This document shows, piece by piece, positions 36,358 to 45,777 of a stretch of 64,000 nt of DNA (positions are counted from its first letter, which is position 1; every line of letters begins with the position of its first letter). Origin of the DNA: BOG-932 sp965276835 (GTDB lineage Bacteria > Pseudomonadota > Alphaproteobacteria > BOG-932 > Roseiterribacteraceae). The notes below the pieces were generated by a model. The model had not been told where the DNA came from and did no database searches. It saw nothing but the letters and a program-made list of their open reading frames with translations. The translations under genes were made by a program, and so were the position numbers. The stretch spans positions 3,906,001 through 3,970,000 of the forward strand of contig OZ255631.1 in assembly GCA_965276835.1 (NCBI GenBank), given 5' to 3'.

Positions 36358-36695
36358 CGTGTGGATGCTGAGATTCTTGCAACTTGTGATGCGATTCGGT
36401 GACACTCCCCATGTGTTTGAGTTCCCCGACTGACGGATGACTTGCGAAATCGCACGCTTGCCTGCAATTTGGATGTCTCCGATGCGCGGAAGCAAGATTA
36501 CCGAGATAAATCGTCGGGAAGATAAGCCCGGGAAAACAATGCGCGATCGAGTGACGACTTTACGTGCGGCAGGGGCTTCTTTCTCGATATGATATTTTCA
36601 GACCAGATGGGCGTCTCTGGGACAGATGGAGAGTTTCGATTCGGGAGCGTGTCGTCACAACCGGTAGCGCCGCGGCCAAGACCGAGGGGCAGCGC
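36358..36695. other. intergenic stretch without a recognisable gene
   Basis: This 338-base gap lies before the next glycosyltransferase. The downstream frame stays open back to 36564, but that part looks unrelated to the family, and a GAGGGG ribosome binding site marks the start at 36696. I see no terminator, RNA gene or clear repeat. A promoter is likely but I cannot place it. Confidence 0.5.
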
Positions 36696-38195
36696 ATGAC
36701 GGCGAAACTTTGGATCGATGTCGAAGATCTGTTCGAATACGCCCGAAACCATGTGCGGCCAAGCGGCATTCAGCGCCTGGCCTTCGAGATGTGCAAGGCA
36801 TTGCGGGCGCGCCAGGATTCGGGCGAAATTATCCGCTTCGTCCGCCATGAAACGCGTAACCGTCTGCGCGTCGTGTCGTTTGCCGAAATCGAAGCGCTGT
36901 TCGCAGGCTTGACCGAATCCGAACCTAGGGCGTCGCAACAACAGACGATCCCACCGTATTCGCCATTGCGGCTGTTCGTCCGCAAGCTGGTTCATCGCCT
37001 GCCGCCCTCGCTCCGGTTGCATGTGATTGAGGTGCTGTTGACGCAGCTTGCCGCGATCCGATCGTGGATCGGTCTTTTCGGAGCGCTGGCGCGCGGGGCT
37101 TTGACCCAGGCGACCCGGCCGTTCTGGTGGTTGGATGGAAAACGGCGGCCGCGAAAGCCGATTGCCCGAAAAGTCTGCATGAATGTCGAGCCCGCACCAC
37201 ATGAGAGCTGCATCGCCGCCCCCCAGGCGGGGGACGTTCTGCTCGCTTTAGGTTCGCCCTGGTCGCACCCCGACTATGCCGGCTTGATCGCATCCCAGCG
37301 TGCGCACGGCGTGCGGTTCGCGCTGTTGGTCTACGATGTAATTCCACTGCGCCGTCCGGAATGGTTCGATCGCGGGCTGGTGCGGATTTTTCGGGCTTGG
37401 TTCGAGGCAGTGGTTCCGTTGTGCGACCACATCTTTGCGATCTCTGAGTTCACAGCGACAGAGGTCGAGTTCCATATGCGCAAGCGCGGCATCGCGCTGC
37501 CTGGCCCGGTGACAGCAATTCCGATCGGCACCGGATTCGGAATCGCCGCAGAGAGCGGGCTGCCAGTCGAACGCAGTGCGCGCCTGCCCCCGCCCGACAG
37601 CTACGCGCTGATCGTATCGACCATCGAGGCCCGCAAGAATCACATACTGTTGTTCCGGGTCTGGCGCCGTATGTTGGAGGAATTGCCACGCGAGCAGGTT
37701 CCGACATTGGTTTTCGCCGGGCGGGTCGGCTGGCTGGTCGATGACCTGATGCAGCAGATCGCCAACACTGAAAATCTCGACGGAAAGCTCGTGGTGATCG
37801 AAAGCCCCACCGACGGCGAACTTCGGGCACTCTACGAAGGTTGCCGGTTCACGCTGTTCCCGTCGTTTTTCGAAGGCTGGGGCCTTCCGGTCACGGAGAG
37901 TCTTGCCTTGGGCAAGCCATGCCTGACATCGAACAAATCGTCGCTACCCGAGGCGGGTGGCGCGCTGACCCGGATGTTCGATCCCGATAACCTGAACGAT
38001 GCCTATCGGGCGATTGTCGAGGTCATCGGCGACCCCGATGGCCTGGCGCAATGGACAAGCGAGGTTCGGCGCGAGTTCCGGCCGGTTCCCTGGTCGGATA
38101 CCGCCGACGCCATGTTGCGTGCCCTTGGGCATCCGCCGGTCGAGACTCAAAACGGCATGGAGAAGGTCCCCTTGAGGGCGGGCGCACGCGGATAG
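36696..38195 (+). CDS. glycosyltransferase family 4
   Basis: This 499-residue GT-B enzyme begins MTAKLWIDVEDLFEYARNH, with a GAGGGG ribosome binding site. The GT4 C-terminal domain is clear: IVSTIEARKNHILLFRVWR, LVFAGRVGWLVDDL, FPSFFEGWGLPVTESLALG with the donor-binding Glu, and SSLPEAGG. The N-terminal part has FALLVYDVIPLRRPEW and AISEFTATEVE, as in mannosyl- or rhamnosyltransferases of capsule loci. It closes the first glycan locus. The donor sugar is not determinable. Confidence 0.9.
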   Translation: MTAKLWIDVEDLFEYARNHVRPSGIQRLAFEMCKALRARQDSGEIIRFVRHETRNRLRVVSFAEIEALFAGLTESEPRASQQQTIPPYSPLRLFVRKLVHRLPPSLRLHVIEVLLTQLAAIRSWIGLFGALARGALTQATRPFWWLDGKRRPRKPIARKVCMNVEPAPHESCIAAPQAGDVLLALGSPWSHPDYAGLIASQRAHGVRFALLVYDVIPLRRPEWFDRGLVRIFRAWFEAVVPLCDHIFAISEFTATEVEFHMRKRGIALPGPVTAIPIGTGFGIAAESGLPVERSARLPPPDSYALIVSTIEARKNHILLFRVWRRMLEELPREQVPTLVFAGRVGWLVDDLMQQIANTENLDGKLVVIESPTDGELRALYEGCRFTLFPSFFEGWGLPVTESLALGKPCLTSNKSSLPEAGGALTRMFDPDNLNDAYRAIVEVIGDPDGLAQWTSEVRREFRPVPWSDTADAMLRALGHPPVETQNGMEKVPLRAGARG

Positions 38196-38274
38196 GCGCG
38201 GCAAAACGAGCATGGTAATGGCGGTACGGCGGACCATAGAATCCGCGAAGGCCCAAGGGTCTCAGGGAGGGATC

Positions 38275-39987
38275 ATGAAGTACAACGCGGCCGAAGCGAA
38301 CAAGCTTGGCGTTGCGGTCGAAGACCCGCTTGTCATCGCGGACCCGGACACGTTTGCGTGGGACGAAACCGCCGATCTGGTCGTGGTCGGCCTTGGCGGG
38401 GCGGGCGTCGCCGCAGCCCTGGAAGGACTCGAGCGCGGTCTGACAGTAACCGCCGTGGACCGTTATGAAGGCGGCGGTTCGACCGCGGCGAACGGCGGCA
38501 TTTTCTATGCCGGCGGTGGCACCGTCATTCAGAAAGAAGCCGGCGAGGACGATTCGCCGGAGGAGATGTACAAGTACCTTAAGATCGAGGCCGGTGACGT
38601 CGTGTCCGACGAAACGCTGCGCAAGTTCGTCGACGAAAGCGTCGAAACGGTCGATTGGATCTTGGCCAACGGCGGCAAACTGAACAGCAAGGTCTGGAAG
38701 AAAAAGGCGTCTTATCCCCCGCTCGCTTATTTCCTGTACCACCCCGACAATTCGCTGGTCGCGTCCTATGTGGCGCGGGCCAAACCGGCGGCGCGCGGGC
38801 ACCGCGCCCATATCAGCAATGGCAAAAAAGCCTGGGGCGTCGGCATCGGCATCTGGGGACCGTTGCGCGATTCGGCGATGAAAAAGGGGCTGAAGTTCCA
38901 CCGCTATTCCGAAGCACGGCAGATCGCACGCGATGCCACGGGCCGGGTGATCGGCGTCAAGATTCTGCAAATCCCACCGGGTTCGGCCGCGGCGGCAAAA
39001 TTCGGCAGTTTCATCAAGACGGCGGACAAGCTGCTGGCCATGCTGCCACCTACCTTGCCCTTCGCCGCGATCACCATCGGGCTGGGCAGCTGGTACCTGA
39101 AGCGGGCCGCCACGATCGAGGCGGCAAGCCGGCAGGAACGCTGGATCGGGGCGCGCCAGGGCGTGCTGCTCAGCACCGGTGGCTTTATCATGAACAATGC
39201 CATGGTCCGCCATTTCGCCCCGACCTACGCCACCGGCATGCCGAACGGCACGCTGGGGGACCAAGGCCAGGGCATCATGATGGGCGCCGGCGCGGGCGGC
39301 GCGCTGGCCCTAATGGGCAAAATCAGCGCGTGGCGCTTCATCAATCCGCCCAAGGCCTGGTCCGATGCCATCGTCGTCAACGCTGAGGGCAAGCGCATGA
39401 TCGACGAAACCGTCTATGGCGCCAGTCTGGGCGAGCAGATCGGCGACCATAACGGCGGCATCGGCTGGATCATCTATGACAAGAACCTGCGCAAGCAGGC
39501 GTTCAAACAGGCGCTCGATCCGTTGATCGTGCCGTTCCAGCGCGACATCACGCTGCTGAACCTGCTGTTCAACTTTAAGAAGGCCGATACGCTGGACGCG
39601 CTCGCCGACAAGGCCGGGATCGGCGAGGCTGGCCTGCTGGACACGGTGGCGGCCTATAATCGCGCGGCGCGGGGCGAACAGCCCGATCCGTTCGGCAAGC
39701 AGATCACTGACATGGTGCCGATCGTGGCGCCGCCCTTTTATGCGATGGATATCTCGATCAACAGCCGGTTCCTGCCATTGCCGGTCATCACATTCGGCGG
39801 GTTGACTGTGGACGAGCAGTCGGGGCTGGTGAAGGACGAGAAGGGCGAAACGATTCCCGGCCTGTATGCAGCCGGCCGCACCGCCGTCGGCGTGGCGTCG
39901 AACACCTATGTCAGCGGCCTGTCCTTTGCCGACTGCGTATTCTCGGGACGCCGCGTCGCACGCCACGCCGCACGCGCCAATCGCTGA
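38275..39987 (+). CDS. FAD-dependent oxidoreductase, 3-ketosteroid dehydrogenase-like
   Basis: This 570-residue flavoprotein belongs to the fumarate reductase/3-ketosteroid-delta1-dehydrogenase family. The dinucleotide-binding loop is VVGLGGAGVAAALEG near residue 40, followed by AVDRYEGGGSTAANGG. The C-terminal FAD contact is GLYAAGRTAVGVASNTYVSG. The ATG at 38275 has a strong GGGAGGGATC ribosome binding site; the frame extends 21 codons upstream without homology. A TetR regulator and a catabolic-looking set follow, which suggests breakdown of a steroid, terpenoid or aromatic-type compound. That use is inference. Confidence 0.87.
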   Translation: MKYNAAEANKLGVAVEDPLVIADPDTFAWDETADLVVVGLGGAGVAAALEGLERGLTVTAVDRYEGGGSTAANGGIFYAGGGTVIQKEAGEDDSPEEMYKYLKIEAGDVVSDETLRKFVDESVETVDWILANGGKLNSKVWKKKASYPPLAYFLYHPDNSLVASYVARAKPAARGHRAHISNGKKAWGVGIGIWGPLRDSAMKKGLKFHRYSEARQIARDATGRVIGVKILQIPPGSAAAAKFGSFIKTADKLLAMLPPTLPFAAITIGLGSWYLKRAATIEAASRQERWIGARQGVLLSTGGFIMNNAMVRHFAPTYATGMPNGTLGDQGQGIMMGAGAGGALALMGKISAWRFINPPKAWSDAIVVNAEGKRMIDETVYGASLGEQIGDHNGGIGWIIYDKNLRKQAFKQALDPLIVPFQRDITLLNLLFNFKKADTLDALADKAGIGEAGLLDTVAAYNRAARGEQPDPFGKQITDMVPIVAPPFYAMDISINSRFLPLPVITFGGLTVDEQSGLVKDEKGETIPGLYAAGRTAVGVASNTYVSGLSFADCVFSGRRVARHAARANR

Positions 39988-40014
39988 CAGCACCGCGCAC
40001 CGGCAGCCTGAGCC

Positions 40015-40644
40015 ATGCCCCGCAGCCCGGAACCGGCGCGCCAAAAAATCCTCGATGCCGCCTTGCGTCTGTTTTCCCAACGCGGGGTCGCCGCCATCAG
40101 CCTGCGCGAAATCCGGATCGAAGCGGACCAGCGCAATGCCGGCGCGCTGCAATATCACTTCGGCACCAAGGACGGGTTGTTGCGCGCCTTGCTGGAGCGC
40201 GAACTGCCGCCGCTGGTCGAACGACGGCGCACGCTTCTTGCGGTCGCCCAGGCTGGCGCCGCCGACGATATCCGCGCCGTCGCGGCCGTCTTCGTTCGAC
40301 CATTTGCCGAGCTGGCGACCGGCAATGCGCGGGAGCGATCGCTGATCCTGCTGCTCAGCGATCTGCACAACGATGTGTCTCTGTCGTTGGATCAGATCAT
40401 GGACCTGGTGGGCGATACCGCCGCGGCCGATGCGGGCGCCCTTATGCGCAACCGGATAGCCCATGTTCCGCCCGCGATTTTGAACGAACGACTGATCGTC
40501 GCGAACAGCGTGTTCCTGAACGCCGCGGCCCTGCGCGCCAGAGGCGGTGCGCGTGAACGGCGGCTGGACGACAAGGCGTTCCAGGAAAATCTCGTCGATA
40601 TGTTCCACGGCGCAATCGCAACCAAATCCGGACTTGCCCCGTAG
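40015..40644 (+). CDS. TetR-family transcriptional regulator
   Basis: This 209-residue protein has a typical N-terminal helix-turn-helix: ARQKILDAALRLFSQRGVAA, then ISLREIRIEADQRNAGALQYHFGTKD with the classic YHF-x-x-K-x-x-L ending (YHFGTKDGLLRALLE). The C-terminal ligand domain is variable. It starts 27 bases after the flavoprotein gene. A perfect TAGTAAA-N8-TTTACTA palindrome overlaps its stop codon and precedes the APH-like gene, a reasonable binding site for this repressor. Confidence 0.92.
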   Translation: MPRSPEPARQKILDAALRLFSQRGVAAISLREIRIEADQRNAGALQYHFGTKDGLLRALLERELPPLVERRRTLLAVAQAGAADDIRAVAAVFVRPFAELATGNARERSLILLLSDLHNDVSLSLDQIMDLVGDTAAADAGALMRNRIAHVPPAILNERLIVANSVFLNAAALRARGGARERRLDDKAFQENLVDMFHGAIATKSGLAP

Positions 40645-40663
40645 TAAAACATTGAGTTTACTA
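40642..40663. promoter_or_regulatory. palindrome, candidate TetR operator
   Basis: A perfect inverted repeat with 7-base arms (TAGTAAA / TTTACTA) and an 8-base spacer lies between the TetR gene and the APH-like gene, 25 bases before the latter's start. Its size and AT-rich arms fit a TetR-type operator. Binding is an inference. Confidence 0.5.
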
Positions 40664-40688
40664 CTGGCGAAGGAACCGGGGGGAAAGA

Positions 40689-41681
40689 GTGAGCGAAGCC
40701 GATGCGGTTGCACAGGGGCTGACCGGCTGGCTGGCCGACGAGCTGGATGATCCATCGCTGCGGATCGATGGTCTGCGGCGCACATCGGTCGGTTATTCGC
40801 GCGAAAATTGGGTGTTCGACGCTGCGTGGACAGCAAGGGGGCAGGTGCATCGCGCCCCCTTCATCGCCCGCCGCGACCCGAAAGGCAGTGTGCTGGAAAC
40901 CGATCGGGAGACCGAATTCGCGATATTGCGGGCGCTGGAGGGATCGAACGTACCGAGCCCGCGCGCGCGTTGGCTCGATGCCGACGGCAGCCGCCTCGGC
41001 CGGCCGACCATCGTCATGGATCTCGCCGAAGGCATTTGCGACTACATCATCCTGAATAGTGCACGGCCGGCCGAAGCCCGGCTGGCGATCGCGCATCAAC
41101 TCTGCGACCGGCTGGCGGACATTCATGGCCTGGACTGGCGCGCATGTGGACTGGACGGCGTGCTGAACGATCCCGGTGCGTGGGCGTCGCGGGCGGCATT
41201 GGCCTTGTGGGAAGGCGAGTTGCGCCGAGTCCAGCTTGAACCGGAACCGGAGCTTGAGCTGGTGATCGCCTGGCTGCGTGCGCATGCGCCGAAATCGGCG
41301 GTCACGACCCTTGTTCATGGCGACTTCAAGCCGGGCAATGTGCTGCTGCAGGGCGACCGGGTGACGCTGGTGCTGGATTGGGAAACCGCCCATCTGGGCG
41401 ATCCGCTGGAGGATATCGGTTGGGTCTCCAATCCGCTGCGCGCCGGCGAACAGCGCATCGCCGGTCTGTGGCAACCCAAGCAATTGATCGAACGCTGGAG
41501 CGCGCAAACCGGGCTGACCGCCGACCCCACCGCCGTTCATTGGTGGACCGTGCTCGCCAACCTGAAGCAGGCAATGACGGTACTGACCGGTGCCCGCGCC
41601 TTCGTCGACGGACGGTTCGACCGGATTCTGCACGCGCCGGTCCGGATCTATGACCTGCTACTCGACCTGATCGAGGCATAA
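40689..41681 (+). CDS. APH/choline-kinase-like phosphotransferase
   Basis: This 330-residue protein of the aminoglycoside phosphotransferase superfamily has the catalytic loop VHGDFKPGN (Asp as base) followed by the metal site LDWETAHLGDP. ATP-binding features lie in the first 100 residues. Homologues of this group are common in acyl-CoA and terpenoid or steroid catabolic clusters, and do not confer drug resistance. The substrate is unknown. An eight-base gap to the next gene indicates co-transcription, and the palindrome upstream may control it. Confidence 0.85.
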   Translation: MSEADAVAQGLTGWLADELDDPSLRIDGLRRTSVGYSRENWVFDAAWTARGQVHRAPFIARRDPKGSVLETDRETEFAILRALEGSNVPSPRARWLDADGSRLGRPTIVMDLAEGICDYIILNSARPAEARLAIAHQLCDRLADIHGLDWRACGLDGVLNDPGAWASRAALALWEGELRRVQLEPEPELELVIAWLRAHAPKSAVTTLVHGDFKPGNVLLQGDRVTLVLDWETAHLGDPLEDIGWVSNPLRAGEQRIAGLWQPKQLIERWSAQTGLTADPTAVHWWTVLANLKQAMTVLTGARAFVDGRFDRILHAPVRIYDLLLDLIEA

Positions 41682-41689
41682 GACCCAAC

Positions 41690-42094
41690 ATGCGCCCCAC
41701 CGTCACCGAACAGTTGGATGGCCTGCGCCGCATCCTCGCCGAGGTTGTAGCGCCCGAAGTCGCCGCCCCCTATCCGGCCGAAATACTGGGCAGCGTAATC
41801 GGGACGCTAGCCGCGCTGAGCGCAAACTGGTTTCGCATCCCCGATTATCTGGCTTGGGAGATAGAATCGGTCCGCGCCATCCTGGCCGCGGCTGGGATCG
41901 AACCGCCGGCGGATACATCCATGTCGTTGGAAGAACGGCAAACCAGATTGAGCGGCCTGTTGGTCGAAGCCCAACCAACGATCGCCGCCCACCGGGACGG
42001 CGAGGCCTATCGCCTGATGATCGCATTTTTCCGCGAGCGTGCGCGCAGCTTTCCGTTCGCCATGGCCGCGCGGCCCGTCAAGAAAGAGGAGTGA
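41690..42094 (+). CDS. small protein of unknown function in the APH operon
   Basis: This 134-residue, mostly helical soluble protein (LDGLRRILAEVVAPEVAAPY, GTLAALSANW, AYRLMIAFFRERAR) has no catalytic motif I can name. It lies eight bases after the APH-like gene and eight bases before the next gene, so it is very likely part of the same operon. It may be an accessory subunit of the kinase. Confidence 0.7.
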   Translation: MRPTVTEQLDGLRRILAEVVAPEVAAPYPAEILGSVIGTLAALSANWFRIPDYLAWEIESVRAILAAAGIEPPADTSMSLEERQTRLSGLLVEAQPTIAAHRDGEAYRLMIAFFRERARSFPFAMAARPVKKEE

Positions 42095-42101
42095 GGCCGT
42101 C

Positions 42102-43304
42102 ATGCTGACCGGACTCGACGATTCGCTTTGGCATCAACTGCCCACTACTTTCGACCATGTCGGCACCAGCGACCCTCGGTTCTTCGACCGGCTGTGGTTT
42201 GCCGCCTCGGATCGAAGCGGGCGCGGCGCCCTGCAATTCACACTGGGCGTCTATCAGAACATGAACGTCGTCGATGGCGGGTTTGTCATCATCGCTGACG
42301 GCAAACAGCATAATCTGCGCGTATCGCGCCAGCTCCGCCCGACCTATGAGACGGCCTGCGGGCCTCTGAAAATCGAGATTGTCGAGCCACTGCGCCACAT
42401 CCGGCTGCATATCGATCACGATGGACTGCGCGGCGTCCTCGATTGGCGCGCGGACCTGCCGCCGCATGAGGAGCATCAGCATTTCCGTCGGCTGAGCGGA
42501 CGCATCCTCGAGGACTACAGCCGGTACGACCAGATCGGGCGCTGCTTCGGGTCGGTCGAGGTTGCCGGTCGGCGGATCGAGATCGGCGACTGGTGGGCCT
42601 GCCGGGACCATTCCTGGGGTGTGCGCGAACGGGTCGGCGTGCCCGAGCCCCAGACCGGAGAGACGCCGCCCCAGGCCGGCGGCCTGTTCGCCTTCCTGTT
42701 CTATTCGACCGAGACCCAAGGTGGGCATCTTCAAGTGGCCCGCACGGGTGATGGCGCGCGCTATCTTTCGGCGGTGACGCTGGACCGCGCGACCGGCGCG
42801 GGCGGCTGGACCGGCAAGACTGCCGATATTGCGGTGTCATTCGTCGATGATGCGCGCCCGCGCAGGATGAAGCGCGTTACGTTCGACGTCCTGACCACCG
42901 CTGGAGAAACCGTGCGCTTCGAAGTGGAGGCGCAGGGCGCCGCGGTGGCGATGCAAGGCTTGGGTTACGGCGGCTATGACGATGGTTTGGGCCTTGGTGT
43001 CTGGCGCGGGCTGCAACATCTGGAAACGGAGGCCTGGGATGTTTCTGACCCGGCCGAGGTCCGCTATCCCGACGGATCGACGGACCGGCCGGTTCATCGG
43101 ATACAGCCGGTGCGCGTAACGACATATGGACCATCGGGTAAAAGCGAGGGCTTCGGCAGTCTGACTTTCATTGCCGAAGGATCCCTGGAGGAGATGGGCG
43201 TACAACGCCTTAATTCCGACCGATTTGCTGAAGTTTATACGCATTTCAACTTTTATGAATCACCAATTACCCTACTTGGGAATCCTGAATGTCGATCCGC
43301 CTAG
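42102..43304 (+). CDS. uncharacterised beta-rich protein in the APH operon
   Basis: This 400-residue soluble protein is rich in beta strands. Recognisable stretches are DPRFFDRLWFA, LQFTLGVYQNMNVVDGGFV, IGDWWACRDHSWGVRER and GFGSLTFIAEG. The DHSWG motif and strand pattern recall the lipocalin-like CrtC/AttH group of hydratases and chaperones, but I am not certain. It is the last gene of the APH-like operon. The start is the first ATG after the previous stop. A role in handling a hydrophobic substrate is a guess from context. Confidence 0.6.
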   Translation: MLTGLDDSLWHQLPTTFDHVGTSDPRFFDRLWFAASDRSGRGALQFTLGVYQNMNVVDGGFVIIADGKQHNLRVSRQLRPTYETACGPLKIEIVEPLRHIRLHIDHDGLRGVLDWRADLPPHEEHQHFRRLSGRILEDYSRYDQIGRCFGSVEVAGRRIEIGDWWACRDHSWGVRERVGVPEPQTGETPPQAGGLFAFLFYSTETQGGHLQVARTGDGARYLSAVTLDRATGAGGWTGKTADIAVSFVDDARPRRMKRVTFDVLTTAGETVRFEVEAQGAAVAMQGLGYGGYDDGLGLGVWRGLQHLETEAWDVSDPAEVRYPDGSTDRPVHRIQPVRVTTYGPSGKSEGFGSLTFIAEGSLEEMGVQRLNSDRFAEVYTHFNFYESPITLLGNPECRSA

Positions 43305-43454
43305 CGGCTTTTCCCCCCGACAGGTAAGGTATCCAATGAGAAACGCCCGCAATCATAAATGCAGGCGCCACGAAGCCCGCTAAATTGCGCTTTATTAGTG
43401 TAATAGAGATGCAGCTTTTCGCTATCGCAACGACCCGTCCCCGTGATCATCTAG

Positions 43455-44888
43455 ATGGTTGCGCCAACAATCGGTGAGGATCCCGTAGCCTCAACGCTGA
43501 GCATAGCCCGTCGGACCCTGTTCGACGACGATTTGACCGACTTCGAGATGGAGGTCCGCGTCCGCCAGGTTATCGACCTGGGCAGGCAGACGCCGATCCA
43601 TGCCATCGGCAATGTCGGCAACGCGATCCTTTTGGCCTGGGTCTTCTGGCACCGCCTTCCGCATCTGCCCATTGCAATCTGGATGGGACTGTTTGTCGGG
43701 TTTTCCCTGTTGGAAGTGATGCGGTGGCAACGCAAACGCCACTGGCCGGCACCGATCCGGGTCAGTCGAAAGGCGATTTCCAGAACCACCTTGTGGGCGC
43801 TTTTCGCCGGGTTGATGTGGGCCGGCGCGATGATTTATGTGTTTCCGCGCGGCGATCTGCCGTTGCAGCTTTTGATCTTGTTCCTGGCCGGCGGCCTGGC
43901 GGCGGGCGCTGTCGCCTCGATGCCCTCGCAGCCGGTCGCGTGCATGGCCTATCTCTTGCCGCCGCTCGGCGCGACCCTGGCGTTGATCGGCGCCGAAGAG
44001 GGCTATATCGCCCATGTCATCACCGCAATGGGCTTGCTTTATGTCGGCGCGCTGCTGGTGGTGCTGGCCGGTGGTTTTTCGAGCTTCGTCACCATCATCC
44101 GCACGCGAATCGACAGCCGGGACTTGGCGACCAAGCTGCTGGAAAGCCAGCTCGCCGCATCGACCGAGGCCAACCGGGCCAAATCGCAATTCCTGACAAA
44201 TATGAGCCACGAACTGCGAACGCCGTTGAATGCCGTCATCGGCTTTTCCGAGTTGATCCGGGACCAGAGCCTGGGGCCGGACGCGATCGACCAATATTGC
44301 GAATATGCCAGCGACATCCATTCCGCCGGACAGCATCTGCTCCGGATCATCGACGACCTGTTGGATATTTCGAAGATCGAGGCCGGACGATTGACCCTGC
44401 AGGAGGGCGCGATGGAGATCGCACCGGCGGTTGCGGCCGTGCGCAAGATGGTGTCGCAGGCCGCGTCGGATATCGGCGTCGAGATCGTCGTCGACCTGCC
44501 ACGGAATCTGCCGATGCTGCGCGCGGACGAGGCGCGAGTCCGGCAGGTTCTGCTTAACCTGCTGTCGAACGCAGTGAAGTTTTCGCATCGCGCCGGCCGG
44601 GTTAAAATCGCGGCCGCGCTGCGCGACGACGGCGAACTCGCCATATCGATCAGCGACACCGGCATTGGCATGAACGAAGCCGAGATTGAAACCGCGATGA
44701 AACCGTTTTCACAAATCGACGGCAGCCTGTCGCGCCGGAACGAAGGGCTTGGCCTTGGCTTGCCATTGGTGAGCGCCTTCGTCGAACTTCATGGCGGGCG
44801 GTTCGAATTGACCAGTAAAGCGGCCATCGGAACCACCGCCACCGTGATCTTTCCGTCCGTCCGCGTGATGGCCCATCACGCGGCGTGA
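43455..44888 (+). CDS. membrane-bound sensor histidine kinase
   Basis: This 477-residue protein has about six transmembrane helices in residues 40-215 (for example WALFAGLMWAGAMIYVF and MGLLYVGALLVVLAGGF). HisKA follows with His252 in FLTNMSHELRTPLNAVIGFS, then an HATPase domain with LLNLLSNAVKFSH, SDTGIGMN and GLGLGLPLVSAFVELHGG. There is no periplasmic sensor domain of size and no receiver, so the membrane region itself probably senses. No response regulator lies next to it. Confidence 0.92.
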   Translation: MVAPTIGEDPVASTLSIARRTLFDDDLTDFEMEVRVRQVIDLGRQTPIHAIGNVGNAILLAWVFWHRLPHLPIAIWMGLFVGFSLLEVMRWQRKRHWPAPIRVSRKAISRTTLWALFAGLMWAGAMIYVFPRGDLPLQLLILFLAGGLAAGAVASMPSQPVACMAYLLPPLGATLALIGAEEGYIAHVITAMGLLYVGALLVVLAGGFSSFVTIIRTRIDSRDLATKLLESQLAASTEANRAKSQFLTNMSHELRTPLNAVIGFSELIRDQSLGPDAIDQYCEYASDIHSAGQHLLRIIDDLLDISKIEAGRLTLQEGAMEIAPAVAAVRKMVSQAASDIGVEIVVDLPRNLPMLRADEARVRQVLLNLLSNAVKFSHRAGRVKIAAALRDDGELAISISDTGIGMNEAEIETAMKPFSQIDGSLSRRNEGLGLGLPLVSAFVELHGGRFELTSKAAIGTTATVIFPSVRVMAHHAA

Positions 44889-44891
44889 CGG

Positions 44892-45665
44892 TCACATCGC
44901 GGAAATGCCGCCATCGAGCCGCATTTCGGCGCCCGTCATAAACCGGCTTTCGTCCGACGCCAGGTAAAGGACAGCGTTCGCCACATCCGCGGGCTCACCG
45001 ATTCGACCGAGCGGCACCTGACGCGCCAGCTTGGCCTCGGCGGCATCTTTGCCGAACGCATCGCGCAATGGCTGCAGCATCGGCGTGTCGATAAAGGCGG
45101 GGTGTACCGAATTGCAGCGGATGTCGTCGCCCGATTTCGCGGCGTGAAGCGCGACGCTCTTGGTCAGCAGCCAAACCGCAGCCTTGGAGGCATTATAGGC
45201 TGGCGTGTTGTGACCGGCGATCAGGCCGGCGATCGAGCTGATATTGACGATCGAGGCCGGCTGGCTTTTGCGCAGGTACGGCAAGACGTGCTTGCAGCCG
45301 AGAAAAACAGAATCGACATTAACACTCATCACCCGTTTCCAGTCGGCAAGGGCCAGCGTCTCGATCGATCCGGTCTGCAGGATGCCCGCGTTGTTGACCA
45401 GGATCGAAATCCCGCCCATGGCCGCGTCGGCTGCCTGCAACGCCCGAACCCACTGCGCCTCATCCGTAACATCGAGGGCGAACGGCCAGGCTAACGTCGC
45501 GCCCGCGATCTCGTTGATCTCGGCCGCCGCAGCCTTTGCTCCCGCGACGTCAACATCGGCCAACGCCACCCGCGCCCCCTCGGCGGCCAGCCGGCGTGCG
45601 ATGGCGGCGCCGAGGCCCCGCGCGGCGCCCGTGACAAACGCCGTCTTCCCTGCAACCCGACCCAT
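44892..45665 (-). CDS. short-chain dehydrogenase/reductase
   Basis: This 257-residue classical SDR has the NAD(P)-binding TGAARGLGAAIA near the N-terminus, NNAGIL, the catalytic Ser in IVNISSIAG and YNASKAA with the Tyr-Lys pair. VDVAGAK after strand 2 starts with an acidic Asp (LADVDV), favouring NAD over NADP. The start at 45665 has GGAG eight bases upstream; an ATG seven codons earlier is possible. It is convergent with the histidine kinase gene and divergent from the Fic gene. The substrate alcohol is unknown, possibly in the same catabolic set. Confidence 0.9.
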   Translation of the reverse strand: MGRVAGKTAFVTGAARGLGAAIARRLAAEGARVALADVDVAGAKAAAAEINEIAGATLAWPFALDVTDEAQWVRALQAADAAMGGISILVNNAGILQTGSIETLALADWKRVMSVNVDSVFLGCKHVLPYLRKSQPASIVNISSIAGLIAGHNTPAYNASKAAVWLLTKSVALHAAKSGDDIRCNSVHPAFIDTPMLQPLRDAFGKDAAEAKLARQVPLGRIGEPADVANAVLYLASDESRFMTGAEMRLDGGISAM

Positions 45666-45693
45666 GCTTTTCTCCATCGTTATCAAGCGAGCT

Positions 45694-45708
45694 TAGACTG
45701 AGAGTCTA
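45694..45708. promoter_or_regulatory. short palindrome in the SDR/Fic divergent promoter region
   Basis: A perfect inverted repeat, TAGACT-GAG-AGTCTA, sits 29 bases upstream of the SDR start, in an unusually AT-rich gap between two divergent genes. It could be an operator. The arms are only six bases, so chance is not excluded. Confidence 0.3.
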
Positions 45709-45777
45709 GCCAAGACGATTTTATTATCGGATGGAAATGGGTAGACAAGCCTTGACCCATTATGATCTATTTATTGG

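Noticed and set aside
39310..40836. 508-codon minus-strand open frame over the flavoprotein and TetR genes
   Set aside because: It is antisense to two clear genes and their junction, with low-complexity His/Arg/Gln-rich translation and no motif.
43491..44588. 365-codon minus-strand open frame over the histidine kinase gene
   Set aside because: It mirrors the kinase gene, and its composition is that of a shadow frame.
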